A DNA stretch of 64,000 nt from contig JAGCOW010000007.1 of assembly GCA_017642535.1 (NCBI GenBank), positions 1 to 64,000 on the forward strand. The letters are read 5' to 3'. The number at the start of each line of letters is the position of its first letter. Positions within the stretch are counted from its first letter, which is position 1. A program made the position numbers and the translations under genes. Below the pieces are notes generated by a model. It had not been told where the DNA came from, did not search any database, and saw only the letters and a list, made by a program, of their open reading frames with translations. The DNA is from Bacteroidales bacterium (GTDB lineage Bacteria; Bacteroidota; Bacteroidia; Bacteroidales; UBA1715). Below, one piece after another: positions 33,377 to 42,000 of the stretch.

Positions 33377-33697
33377 ATGAATATAGAAGAACTACATATA
33401 GGAGATTGGATTCGTAAAGTTGCAGTGCAACAAAATGTTACTGTGGCTGAATTGGCACGTAAATTAGGAATGTCAAGGCAAAATCTTACAAGCAAACTCA
33501 AAAATGATTCGTGGGATGTGAAAGAATTATTTGCGGTTTCGCAAGAATTGAATTACAACTTTTTCTCGCCGTTTGTAACTGCCGACGAAAAGCCACAAGC
33601 AAAGAAATTTGTCCTCCAACTCGAAGTTGACGAAAACAAAATCCCCGAAATCCTCCGCATCATAGGCAACTCCAATTTAACTAAATTGGTGAGGTAA
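33377..33697 (+). CDS. Small HTH (XRE-like) regulator
   Basis: The product has 106 residues from ATG 33377. ELHIGDWIRKVAVQQNVTVA then ELARKLGMSRQNLTSKL gives a Cro/XRE helix-turn-helix, followed by LFAVSQELNYNFFSPF and a C-terminal segment of about 35 residues (VLQLEVDENKIPEILRII). It is similar in layout to the HTH gene at 14264. It is divergent from the DUF4595-like lipoprotein, with the inverted repeat at 33260 between them, so it may control that gene or itself. Confidence 0.78.
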   Translation: MNIEELHIGDWIRKVAVQQNVTVAELARKLGMSRQNLTSKLKNDSWDVKELFAVSQELNYNFFSPFVTADEKPQAKKFVLQLEVDENKIPEILRIIGNSNLTKLVR

Positions 33698-33747
33698 GCA
33701 AGTCGCCTGTCGCTGTCACTTCTAAACAAGAAATCTACTATTCCCCG

Positions 33748-33778
33748 TTGCTTTTATTTCAATAATAGCATATATTTG
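33748..33778 (+). promoter_or_regulatory. Promoter of the VapD module
   Basis: GTTG (TTG at 33748-33750) is followed after exactly 20 bases by TATATTTG (33771-33778). The leader before ATG 33796 would be about 10 bases. Confidence 0.55.
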
Positions 33779-33795
33779 CAGAAAACAGAACGATT

Positions 33796-33981
33796 ATGAA
33801 TACACTGAAAGTTGGTTCACGGGTAAAAATTTCACCAAACATTACTGGTATGGACAAATGGATTGACGGTGTTGTAAAAACCGTTGAAGACAATCCATTT
33901 AATGGTATCGTAATATATGCAGAAGCAAATGAGAACAAAGTAGTTTATTTCAACAAACAGAAATACTTTAAGTTGGCGTAA
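33796..33981 (+). CDS. Small protein upstream of vapD, candidate antitoxin
   Basis: The product has 61 residues: [18 protein letters not shown], then [20 protein letters not shown], ending in [10 protein letters not shown]. The pattern of short strands around VGSRVKI and [11 protein letters not shown] suggests a small SH3- or KOW-like barrel. I recall similar short proteins in Bacteroidetes but no function. It is 2 bases upstream of the VapD gene under one promoter, the position of an antitoxin (compare vapXD in Haemophilus), although it is not recognisably VapX. Confidence 0.65.
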   Translation: MNTLKVGSRVKISPNITGMDKWIDGVVKTVEDNPFNGIVIYAEANENKVVYFNKQKYFKLA

Positions 33982-33983
33982 CT

Positions 33984-34268
33984 ATGTATGCTATTGCTTT
34001 TGATATGGAAATTGCCGAGTTGAAGAAAAACTTCAATGAACAATATAATAATGCTTATTTTGAAATTGGAAAGGTTTTGAAAAAATATGGGTTTTTCTGG
34101 ACGCAAGGAAGTGTATATCTTACCAATTCTAATGAGGATGGATTGGGAGTCGTTTTTGACGCTATGACTGCATTAAAACAAATAGACTGGTTTCGAAAAT
34201 CCGTGCGTGACATTCGTGCATTTAAGGTAGAAGATTGGTCGGATTTTACACAAAGAATCAAATCATAA
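33984..34268 (+). CDS. vapD: VapD-family RNase-like protein (Cas2-like fold)
   Basis: The product has 94 residues. [15 protein letters not shown], then [29 protein letters not shown] and [20 protein letters not shown] match VapD throughout. VapD proteins are ferredoxin-like endoribonucleases related to Cas2, known as toxins in Haemophilus and RNases in Helicobacter; the early Asp (FDM) is the conserved acidic residue. No cas genes are near, so a CRISPR role is excluded. With the 61-residue partner it forms a likely two-gene toxin-antitoxin operon. Confidence 0.85.
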   Translation: MYAIAFDMEIAELKKNFNEQYNNAYFEIGKVLKKYGFFWTQGSVYLTNSNEDGLGVVFDAMTALKQIDWFRKSVRDIRAFKVEDWSDFTQRIKS

Positions 34269-34316
34269 TATTTTTTGTTTTTGCAAGGGTTGGGAAACAA
34301 TGCCTTTTGTATTATT

Positions 34317-34652
34317 ATGAACATCGAAGAATTTCGTGAATATTGTCTTTCGTTGCCTAAAGTGACCGAAGATATGCCGTTTGACGAGAACGTGCTGGTG
34401 TTTCGGCTTCATGGGAAAATTTTCGCCTGCGTGGCAATGGACAACCCCGACCTCGCCACAATGAAATGCGACCCAGAAAAAGCCATTGAACTCCGCGAAC
34501 AATATAGCAGCATTGAAGGTGCGTTCCATTGGAACAAGAAATTCTGGAATCAAGTTTGGTTCAACCAAGATGCCGACGACAAACTCATCCGCTCCTTGGT
34601 TGACCACGCATACGACGAAGTATATAAAAAACTCCCGAAACGACTAAAATAA
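34317..34652 (+). CDS. MmcQ/YjbR family protein
   Basis: The product has 111 residues, starting MNIEEFREYCLSLPKVTEDM. It contains PFDENVLVFRLHGKIFACV, CDPEKAIELREQYSSI and NKKFWNQVWF, the pattern of the MmcQ/YjbR (CyaY-like fold) family, small proteins of uncertain DNA-binding or other function. It is followed by a clear terminator and preceded by the VapD module by about 50 bases, so it may be on the same transcript. Confidence 0.85.
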   Translation: MNIEEFREYCLSLPKVTEDMPFDENVLVFRLHGKIFACVAMDNPDLATMKCDPEKAIELREQYSSIEGAFHWNKKFWNQVWFNQDADDKLIRSLVDHAYDEVYKKLPKRLK

Positions 34653-34664
34653 AGGCGTTTAATA

Positions 34665-34692
34665 AAATCGCTTATTACATTAAGCGATTTTT
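34665..34692 (+). terminator. Rho-independent terminator after the YjbR gene
   Basis: 10-bp perfect stem AAATCGCTTA / TAAGCGATTT with a 6-base loop and a T-run. Part of the stem (TTAAGCGATTT) recurs about 35 bases further on. Confidence 0.7.
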
Positions 34693-34786
34693 GAACTAAA
34701 AAGGTTATTGTATTAAGCGATTTCGTATATTGCTTTATGGTTAATGGGATTTTTGTATTAATCATATCTTGCAAAAAAAATTAGTT

Positions 34787-35074
34787 ATGGACGAAATCGT
34801 AATGACTCCCGATGCTTGTATGCAGTTTCTTGTGTGGTCGTACTACTACCACGGCATTTTGCCCGAAAAGGCCGTCAGTTACAAGCACTATGGCAAGTTT
34901 GCCGACGCCGATGTACCGCATCTTGACAGTGTGAAAGACACCGTTTTCAAATGTTTTGAAGAAACGTCGATACGAAATGCCTGCAAACAGTTCCAACTAG
35001 CAAAAGAACGTCACGAACCGTGTCCGTTCCCGCAAAACGCTCTTGACGCAATGTTTGCAAAAGAAATTCAATAA
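34787..35074 (+). CDS. Unrecognised small protein
   Basis: The product has 95 residues from ATG 34787 (MDEIVMTPDACMQFLVWSYY). It is soluble, with several Cys and His residues (HLDSVKDTVFKCFEET, AKERHEPCPFPQNALDAMF) but no spaced metal motif. No family recognised. It lies 2 bases upstream of the DUF1294 gene and is probably co-transcribed with it. The nearest promoter-like sequence, TATCTTG, is one base short of consensus. Confidence 0.6.
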   Translation: MDEIVMTPDACMQFLVWSYYYHGILPEKAVSYKHYGKFADADVPHLDSVKDTVFKCFEETSIRNACKQFQLAKERHEPCPFPQNALDAMFAKEIQ

Positions 35075-35076
35075 TT

Positions 35077-35352
35077 ATGGAAACAAGCACTTCAATCATC
35101 ATTTTTTATCTTCTTGCCATTAACATAGTGGCATTCATTGCCTTTGGTGTTGACAAATACAAAGCAAAACGCGACAAATGGCGTATTCCAGAATCAACCT
35201 TGCTCACAATGGCGGTACTTGGTGGCAGCATTGGTGCTTTGGCAGGAATGAGATTTTGGCGGCACAAAACCTTGCACGACAAGTTCCGAATAGGAATTCC
35301 CGTAATTATTGTGTTACAAATCGTGGCAGTAATCTGGTTAGGTTTAGCGTAA
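35077..35352 (+). CDS. DUF1294 family membrane protein
   Basis: The product has 91 residues. Two or three membrane segments (about 5-25, 42-60 and 72-90) flank the typical DUF1294 signature FGVDKYKAKRDKWRIPESTL then GGSIGALAGMRFWRHKT. The function is unknown. It is read with the 95-residue gene, and its stop converges on dusB with 3 bases between. Confidence 0.88.
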   Translation: METSTSIIIFYLLAINIVAFIAFGVDKYKAKRDKWRIPESTLLTMAVLGGSIGALAGMRFWRHKTLHDKFRIGIPVIIVLQIVAVIWLGLA

Positions 35353-35355
35353 TTT

Positions 35356-36333
35356 CTATCCCCATTTCTCAGCAATAAAGTCGAGCAAATCTATTGTCTC
35401 TTGCAGGTCGGTGAGATTGAGGAGTTTAATGCGTGTTTCGCGAAAGTTCTCCAATCCTTTGAAGGTGCGTGCAAATTGGCGACGCATATGAATCACGCCA
35501 TACGGCAAGCCCATAAATTCAACGGATTTCAGCATAGATTCTTTGATAACCTCCACTTGTTCCTTTATGCTTGGTTCGGGAAGCAATTCTCCCGTTTTAA
35601 GATAGTGTTTTATGTGCTGGAAAATCCACGGAGCGCCTATGCTTGCACGTCCCACCATAATGGCATCAACGCCATAGTTTTCGAATGCAGCTTTGGCTTT
35701 TTGCGGAGAGTCGATGTCACCGTTTCCAATAATGGGAATGTGCATTCGGGGATTTTGTTTCACCTCACCAATCAGAGTCCAGTCGGCCTCGCCCGTGTAC
35801 ATTTGTGCCCGTGTGCGTCCGTGAATGGTAAGAGCTTGAATGCCAACGCCTTGTAATTGTTCTGCAACCGACACGATGGGCATATCGTTGCTGTCCCAGC
35901 CCAAACGAGTTTTTGCCGTTACTGGTGTAGAAACGGCATTCACTACCGATTTTGCAATGTCTATCATCAGTGGAATGTTTCGCAACAAGCCAGAACCAGC
36001 ACCTTTGCCCGCAATTTTCTTTACGGGGCAACCAAAATTTATATCAATAATGTCGGGTTTAAACTCGGCTTCAACGATTTTTGCGGCTTCAGCCATTGTT
36101 TCGGGAACTTTGCCAAAAATCTGCACAACAAATGGTCGTTCGTACTCATAACTTTTGATTTTTCGCATTGTCTGATTTATGGAACGCACAATCGCATCGC
36201 AAGCGGCAAATTCAGAATAAAGCAAATCGGCACCATATTTCTTGCACATATAGCGAAACGACGGCTCGCTCACATCTTCCATAGGTGCGGCGAAAACGGG
36301 AAATTCATCAAATTCTATCGAGCCAATTTTCAT
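35356..36333 (-). CDS. dusB: tRNA-dihydrouridine synthase
   Basis: The product has 325 residues. The FMN TIM-barrel has PMEDVSEPSFRYMCKKYGAD at the start, the catalytic Cys in INFGCPVKKIAGKGAGSGLL, ALTIHGRTRAQMYTG and IPIIGNGDIDSPQKA then DAIMVGRASIGAPW, all standard for Dus enzymes. It reduces uridine in the tRNA D-loop with NADPH. Its ATG overlaps the stop of the upstream CvfB-like gene by 4 bases, so translation is probably coupled. Confidence 0.92.
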   Translation of the reverse strand: MKIGSIEFDEFPVFAAPMEDVSEPSFRYMCKKYGADLLYSEFAACDAIVRSINQTMRKIKSYEYERPFVVQIFGKVPETMAEAAKIVEAEFKPDIIDINFGCPVKKIAGKGAGSGLLRNIPLMIDIAKSVVNAVSTPVTAKTRLGWDSNDMPIVSVAEQLQGVGIQALTIHGRTRAQMYTGEADWTLIGEVKQNPRMHIPIIGNGDIDSPQKAKAAFENYGVDAIMVGRASIGAPWIFQHIKHYLKTGELLPEPSIKEQVEVIKESMLKSVEFMGLPYGVIHMRRQFARTFKGLENFRETRIKLLNLTDLQETIDLLDFIAEKWG

Positions 36334-37163
36334 TTCAAGCGAATGCCGTTATCTTCAATGATGATTTTCTTTGCCTTATAGAGTCCGCCAATAGCCATCT
36401 TGAAAGACTTTTTACTCATTGCAAGTTGTTCCTTGATTTCTTCCGAAGAACTTTTGTCGTGCAACGGCAAGAAACCATCGTGTTTCTCAAGTTCCGACAA
36501 AATTACCGACTCTATGTCTGAGATTTTGTTCTGATATCCTGATTTAGAAAGACTTATGTCTAATTTTAAATCTTCGCGGATTTTTTTGATATAGGCAATT
36601 CTCGTCTCGCCAATGGTAAGATTGGTGAATGTTTCGTTGTTGTAAATGATTCCCCAATAGAGGTCGTCAACAATCACTTTTGTTCCCAATTCCGTCTTGG
36701 AATGGATTTTTATCAGGACTTCGTCGCCCTCGGCATAGGGAGGGTTGTATTTGTCAAGAAATCTGTCAATCTTAGCAGAAGCGGCAATTCGGTCGGTGTC
36801 CTCGTCAATGTAAACGTACACCCAATATCTGTTGTCAGCTTTCATACGCATTTTTTGCTCGCGATACGGAACGAACAAATCTTTGGGCAGTCCCCAGTCG
36901 AGAAAAGCACCGAATTTATTCACCTCTTTTACCGTTAAATAGGCAAATTGACCCACTTCGGCAAGTGGCGTTTCTGTCGTGGCAATAATCCTATCCTCAG
37001 AATCAAGATATATGAAGACTTCAATTTCGTCACCTTCCTTCAAATCTTTGGGAGCATAGCGATTGGGCAACAAAATGCTATCGTATTCGGCTCCATCGAG
37101 ATAGAAACCGAAATCAACCTTGCGAAGCACTTTGAGCGTATTTTTCTTACCGAGTTGTAACAT
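36330..37163 (-). CDS. CvfB-like S1-domain RNA-binding protein
   Basis: The product has 277 residues. It has three S1-type RNA-binding barrels, seen as VDFGFYLDG, VNKFGAFLDWGLPKDLFVPY and the region KVIVDDLYWGIIYNNE, followed by a C-terminal winged helix (EEIKEQLAMSKKSFKMAIGG). This is the CvfB/YitL architecture; the family binds RNA and affects gene expression. It lies directly upstream of dusB with a 4-base overlap. Confidence 0.85.
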   Translation of the reverse strand: MLQLGKKNTLKVLRKVDFGFYLDGAEYDSILLPNRYAPKDLKEGDEIEVFIYLDSEDRIIATTETPLAEVGQFAYLTVKEVNKFGAFLDWGLPKDLFVPYREQKMRMKADNRYWVYVYIDEDTDRIAASAKIDRFLDKYNPPYAEGDEVLIKIHSKTELGTKVIVDDLYWGIIYNNETFTNLTIGETRIAYIKKIREDLKLDISLSKSGYQNKISDIESVILSELEKHDGFLPLHDKSSSEEIKEQLAMSKKSFKMAIGGLYKAKKIIIEDNGIRLK

Positions 37164-37243
37164 AGTAATCGTTTGGAGACAAAAAAAGGAAATTAAATCA
37201 ACATTACCAAATATAAATCCTCAATTGTCAATTATCAATTGAT

Positions 37244-37978
37244 TCATCGTTTCAATCCAATGAACGAACACATTCGTCCTGTCGCGCCGTCGCGTCGGTA
37301 TGAGAAAAATGTTTCGGGATTTGAGAACGTATCTAATCGGGAATTATGAATCTCGCCCACATTGCAATCTTGCAAGATTGTTTCCACGCAACCGTTCAAA
37401 TCAAGGTACAAGTTATTATTTCTTTCCTCCAAAAACTTGTGTGGAAAGAAGTCGCGGAATTCTGCCCCGACCTCATAGTTTTCTTTCTGAATCATTGGAC
37501 CAATGTATGCCACGAGATTCTGTGGATTGGCAAACTGCGACAGGGTGGCTATCATATTTTGTATAATGCCGTCGCGAGTGCCACGCCAGCCGCAATGCAA
37601 GCCGCCAATAATCGTAAAATCCTTGTCGTGGAACAATACGGAGCCACAGTCGGCAATGGAAATCGTGAGCAACAGACCTTTCTCCGTCGTGAAAAAGCCA
37701 TCCGCTTCGTAATCATTTATAAACGACGCATCAGCACGAATCACGTCGGCAGAATGGATTTGGTGCAAGTTCAGTATCTTGAATTGCGGAGCGACTTGTT
37801 GAAACAACCGTGAGCGATTTTCCAAAACGTTTTCGTGCTCGTCTTTGGAATGTAGGCCCACGTTCATGCTCGCGTACACGCCAGAACTCACACCGCCTTT
37901 TCGTGTGGAAAAGCCCGCAATGCACCGAGGATTGTCGAGCCATTCAAAATGAGGTATATCTGATTCTACGTACTGCAT
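37244..37978 (-). CDS. pgeF: Peptidoglycan editing factor / YfiH laccase-domain protein
   Basis: The product has 244 residues. The metal-site residues are present: His in LHQIHSADVI, Cys in TISIADCGSVLFHD and His in GGLHCGWRGTRDGI. The family has been shown to act as purine nucleoside phosphorylase and to prevent misuse of L-serine in peptidoglycan precursors. The start at 37978 follows the -7 box at 37995. About 80 bases separate it from the CvfB-like gene. Confidence 0.9.
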   Translation of the reverse strand: MQYVESDIPHFEWLDNPRCIAGFSTRKGGVSSGVYASMNVGLHSKDEHENVLENRSRLFQQVAPQFKILNLHQIHSADVIRADASFINDYEADGFFTTEKGLLLTISIADCGSVLFHDKDFTIIGGLHCGWRGTRDGIIQNMIATLSQFANPQNLVAYIGPMIQKENYEVGAEFRDFFPHKFLEERNNNLYLDLNGCVETILQDCNVGEIHNSRLDTFSNPETFFSYRRDGATGRMCSFIGLKR

Positions 37979-37994
37979 AACCGTTTTTCTGTCT

Positions 37995-38002
37995 CAAAGA
38001 TA
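37995..38002 (-). promoter_or_regulatory. -7 box for pgeF
   Basis: The minus strand reads TATCTTTG, 17 bases before ATG 37978. Confidence 0.5.
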
Positions 38003-38044
38003 GAGAAATCCGCAATCGCATATATTTTTTACCATAAAAACTTA

Positions 38045-38052
38045 TACATTTG
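38045..38052 (+). promoter_or_regulatory. -7 box for gmhA
   Basis: TACATTTG then C, 18 bases before ATG 38070. The pgeF box lies about 45 bases away on the other strand. Confidence 0.5.
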
Positions 38053-38069
38053 CAGACAAAGAATTGGTA

Positions 38070-38651
38070 ATGAAACAAACTATTCAAGACACGATTCAGC
38101 GGTCAATAGCGGTAAAACAGGCGATTTTGAACGACGAGAACTGTATTGCTCAAATTGAATTCGTCGCAAAAAAAATGATTGACGCATATAAGAACGGCAA
38201 CAAGACAATGTTTGCTGGAAACGGAGGCAGTGCCGCCGATGCGCAACATTTGGCTGCCGAACTGGTGAACAGATTTTGTTTCGACCACATCGGGCTTCCT
38301 GCGCTTGCATTGTCAACCGATTCGTCAATCGTAACATCAATTGCCAATGATTACGGCTACGATTTCTTGTTTTCGCGCCAAGTGGCGGCACAAGGGAATT
38401 CGGGTGACATTTTTGTTGGAATTTCCACGTCGGGAAATTCCGAAAATATTGTGAAAGCATTGCAGCTTTGCAAGGAAAAGGAAATTTATACCGTCGGGCT
38501 CACTGGTGGAAACGGAGGTAAAATGGCTTCATTGTGCGACACGTGCATCATAGTTCCATCGAACGAAACGGCACGAATCCAAGAGGCACACATACTCATA
38601 GGGCACATACTTTGTGGCATTGTAGAATCGGCTCTGTTTCGGAAAAATTAA
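38070..38651 (+). CDS. gmhA: Sedoheptulose-7-phosphate isomerase
   Basis: The product has 193 residues. The SIS domain shows GNGGSAADAQHLAAELVNRF, LSTDSSIVTSIANDYGYDFL, GISTSGNSENIVKAL and the C-terminal ARIQEAHILIGHILC, matching GmhA throughout. It makes D-glycero-manno-heptose 7-phosphate, the first step to lipopolysaccharide heptose. The start is ATG 38070; a TTG 6 bases upstream is less likely. The SiaC-like gene starts 2 bases after the stop. Confidence 0.92.
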   Translation: MKQTIQDTIQRSIAVKQAILNDENCIAQIEFVAKKMIDAYKNGNKTMFAGNGGSAADAQHLAAELVNRFCFDHIGLPALALSTDSSIVTSIANDYGYDFLFSRQVAAQGNSGDIFVGISTSGNSENIVKALQLCKEKEIYTVGLTGGNGGKMASLCDTCIIVPSNETARIQEAHILIGHILCGIVESALFRKN

Positions 38652-38653
38652 CG

Positions 38654-39049
38654 ATGATGGAAAATTTATTTATAGAACAGACATCGTACACTCCACAAGT
38701 ATATTTCGACGAGGAAGGCAATAAACTTTGTTTGACAGGCCGTTCGTTCCCCGAAGATGCCACATCGTTCTACACACCTGTTTTGGCGTGGTTTGAGACG
38801 AACAAAAATAATTTGCAAGCGAATTTTTCTGTTGAGGTCTTATTGGATTATTACAATACTGCCTCTTCAAAATATCTCGTAAAACTATTCCGTATGACCG
38901 AAGAATTACACGAAAAGAAAGGTTTGACGGTCTCAATCGTATGGAAATATGCGACCAATGACGAAGATATGAAAGAAGCCGGCAGTGAATACAAACAATT
39001 CATTGACATTCCGTTTGAGATGGTTGAAGTTGAAAAGAAGGTTCTTTGA
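38654..39049 (+). CDS. SiaC family regulatory phosphoprotein (DUF1987)
   Basis: The product has 131 residues from the first of two ATG codons (38654, 38657). FIEQTSYTPQVYFDEEGNKL, CLTGRSFPEDATSFYTPVL and LLDYYNTASSKYLVKLFRM, then a C-terminal FIDIPFEMVE, are the DUF1987 pattern. In Pseudomonas, SiaC is phosphorylated by SiaB and dephosphorylated by the SpoIIE-type phosphatase SiaA, and controls c-di-GMP output. Thr or Ser in the NTASS segment is the probable phosphosite. No siaB is adjacent; a SpoIIE phosphatase lies 20 kb away at 59031. Confidence 0.82.
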   Translation: MMENLFIEQTSYTPQVYFDEEGNKLCLTGRSFPEDATSFYTPVLAWFETNKNNLQANFSVEVLLDYYNTASSKYLVKLFRMTEELHEKKGLTVSIVWKYATNDEDMKEAGSEYKQFIDIPFEMVEVEKKVL

Positions 39050-39076
39050 GAAATCGTGAGTGACGAATAGTTTGCT

Positions 39077-42000
39077 TTATCGTATCAAGGTTATATAACC
39101 TTTCTCAAACATTTCCTCGTTTTTAATGCTTATTGCTTTGATAATGTATGAATACGTGTCCATTCCTTGTGGCTTGCCTTTGAATGTTCCGTCCCAGCCA
39201 ATAGACATATTGTCGCTTTCGAACACGATTTGTCCCCAACGATTGTAAATTTTTACTTCAAGAAATTCTTTGATACCCCAACCTTGCACGAGAGCCACAT
39301 CGTTGATTCCGTCACCGTTAGGTGTAAATGCCTCTGGCAATGCTATTTTGGAATCGAAACCGACGTTGAAATGGATGGTAGTATCGTCTGTGAAACATCC
39401 AAGTGAATCTTGCATATAGATGGTATAGTCAAGCGATTCGGGGAAATCCATACAATCATATAAAGCTCCGTCGCCACATTGCAGGTCTATGTCGGGACTT
39501 GGGCAATCGGAACAAGAAAGGAACGAAGACGGTGTCCACGAGTACGAAACGCCAGGAATTTCTCTTGTGTTCACATTGTAACTTTCGCCTGCGATAAGCG
39601 TGTGTGTGTTCGTATTTCCAACGACAGGACTTCCGTCGGCTGCGTAAAATACAATTTCAAAATCAGGAGCTCCGAGATAATAAGGTTTTTGCTGAACGAA
39701 AATGGGAATAGTGTCAATTTTGTCACAATTGTATTCGTTCTTCGTCTCTACATAGATATCTTGCGAACGAGAGATGTGAATATCGGTTTTTGCATTCTTT
39801 GAATTGGTAAACAATTCCACTGGCTTCCAGAGAATTGATGTAAAGTCGCCTGTTGCTGTGGCAGAAATTTTTTCTCCAATGCAAATAGCAGAATCTAATG
39901 CAAAAGTAACATTGGAGACAGGATAGGTCTTGACATTTTTCTGAACTTTATCATTACAAATGTGCGAGGTGAGCGATAAAGAAACAGGAATCACTGTATT
40001 GGGATTGTCAATTGTTATCGTAGGATTTTTTTCTATTGAGGTTTTCCCGTTACCTAAATCCCATATGTATGAGGCTTCTTTTCCTGCAATTGAAGTGTTG
40101 TAAAGAGTCACTGTGTAAGGAGCGCAAGCTGCGGTGTCCAAGTCGTCGAAGCCACGGGTGAACATGGCAATAACGGGGAAAGTCTTAATTGTAACTGAAA
40201 TGTCACGTGTCTTACAGCCCGGTGCATCTACGAAAAATTGTGCTTTATAGATATTGTCGTCATTTCCCGACAATGCCGTGTATTGGTGCAGAATGCTCGT
40301 ATCGGTAAAGTCAACAGAAACACCGTCGCCAAATTCCCAATAGCAGTCGTAGCGATATAAGTTTAAGGTGTCAAAAACGGAGAACGTTACATCTTCGTGG
40401 ATGCAGACTTCGTCTTTGTCGGCCATGAGGCTTGCTTCGTAGCCGGGGACGTGGACAGGAATGGTATAGGTGGTATCTTCGCAACCCCAATAGTCGCTTT
40501 TGGTGTTGAGCCACAGCGATTGGTCGCCAAAATGGTCAAACGTGACGACTTGCATATTGCGTTTGTTGCTGACGTAGATTGAATCGCCTCCGTCAATTTT
40601 CCACCACGCATAACTCCGAATATAGTTGTTGTATATGCTATTGTCGATATATACGATGAATTTTTGTCCTGGTTCCTTGCATTGGTCAGAGTCTTTTATT
40701 TTAATGTTAGCTCCTACATTCTTAATATCAATTTCTTGCGTGGAACTATCAATACATTCGTGTCCTTCGGGACTGATGCTGTATGCCACAAGTTTAACTT
40801 CGTACGGCGTGTTATTCGCTTCGGAATAGGTGTGAGTCGTGGTCTTTTGCAAATCACCATTTTGAGAATCCGTTGTATTGTCTCCGAAGTCCCAAAGATA
40901 TTTGCTAAGGGTATTTGCGTATCCGTAAGTATCTAAATTTCTGACAAATTCAGCTTCTTTTCCAAGGCAAACCTTTTCATTTTTTACGTGAAAGTCAGAA
41001 TTGGGAACGACGGGTTTTATGTAATCGGAAACGGCTGCTGTATCGGCACAACCTTGTTCATCGGTAACGATAAGCGAAACTTTTTTGCTCCCTTTATCTG
41101 AATATTCGGTATGAATAGTCGTTTCCGAACCCGACAGAATTGTGCCGTTTCCTAAATCCCACGTTCGTTTAACGATAGGAAATTCCGATTTAGAGGTGTC
41201 GGTAAAATTCGTAACAAAAGGCAAGCAGTCCGACAGCACGTCGCCATAAAAACCTGCTTGTGGTTTAATCACTTTTACAGGAACCTTGATTGTATCCGAG
41301 CAATTATGCATATCTTGCGTTACGACCATAACAAAGTCAATGTCTTCGTAATTAAATACGTAGCGTTTTGCAGAATCTCGAGTATCGTATCGGTACAGTA
41401 AGTCAAGTTCGGCAGAATATGTCGCAATAAGACGTGATTCGTGAACGCCGTGCCAATCATACACCCATTTCCATGACTGTATATCTTGTCCCATAGTTGG
41501 ATCGATAAGAAAATTAGCTTTGTCGCCATAACAAGGTTCATAGTCTTCGAGAGCGATTGCACCTACGATGTTCGTGACGTTGGTCATTAAGCTGTCGCTC
41601 ATTTGGCAACCTGTTGTAGCGTTCGTTGCAGTAATTTTTATCCAATATGTTCCCCGACCGCCATAATCTCTAAAGTCAACGTCGATGGAATCAAGGTTTG
41701 AGGCAATTTTTGTCCATGCCGAATTTTCGGCCCTTCGTAAATACCAATCCCAATTCTCGGAGCCATAATTTTTACGCAGTGAATAGCGGTAATTAAACGG
41801 GGTGTCGCATGAGGATTCCGAGGAAACCAAATCAATGAGAGGCCCTTTGACCAAAACGCCCTCGTCAAGGTATGTCGTTTGCGAGCAACCATTGTCCGAC
41901 GTGTAGAACGATGCTTTGTGGAAACCTATAGTGTCGTTGAATATGACGGAAAACGAACTTGGTATGGGATTTTCAGAGTCAAAGATTGCGTGAATGCTAT

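Noticed and set aside
33984-34268. Cas2-like fold, as a hint of a CRISPR locus.
   Set aside because: The sequence matches VapD, no cas1 or other cas genes are near, and no repeat-spacer array was seen anywhere in the window.
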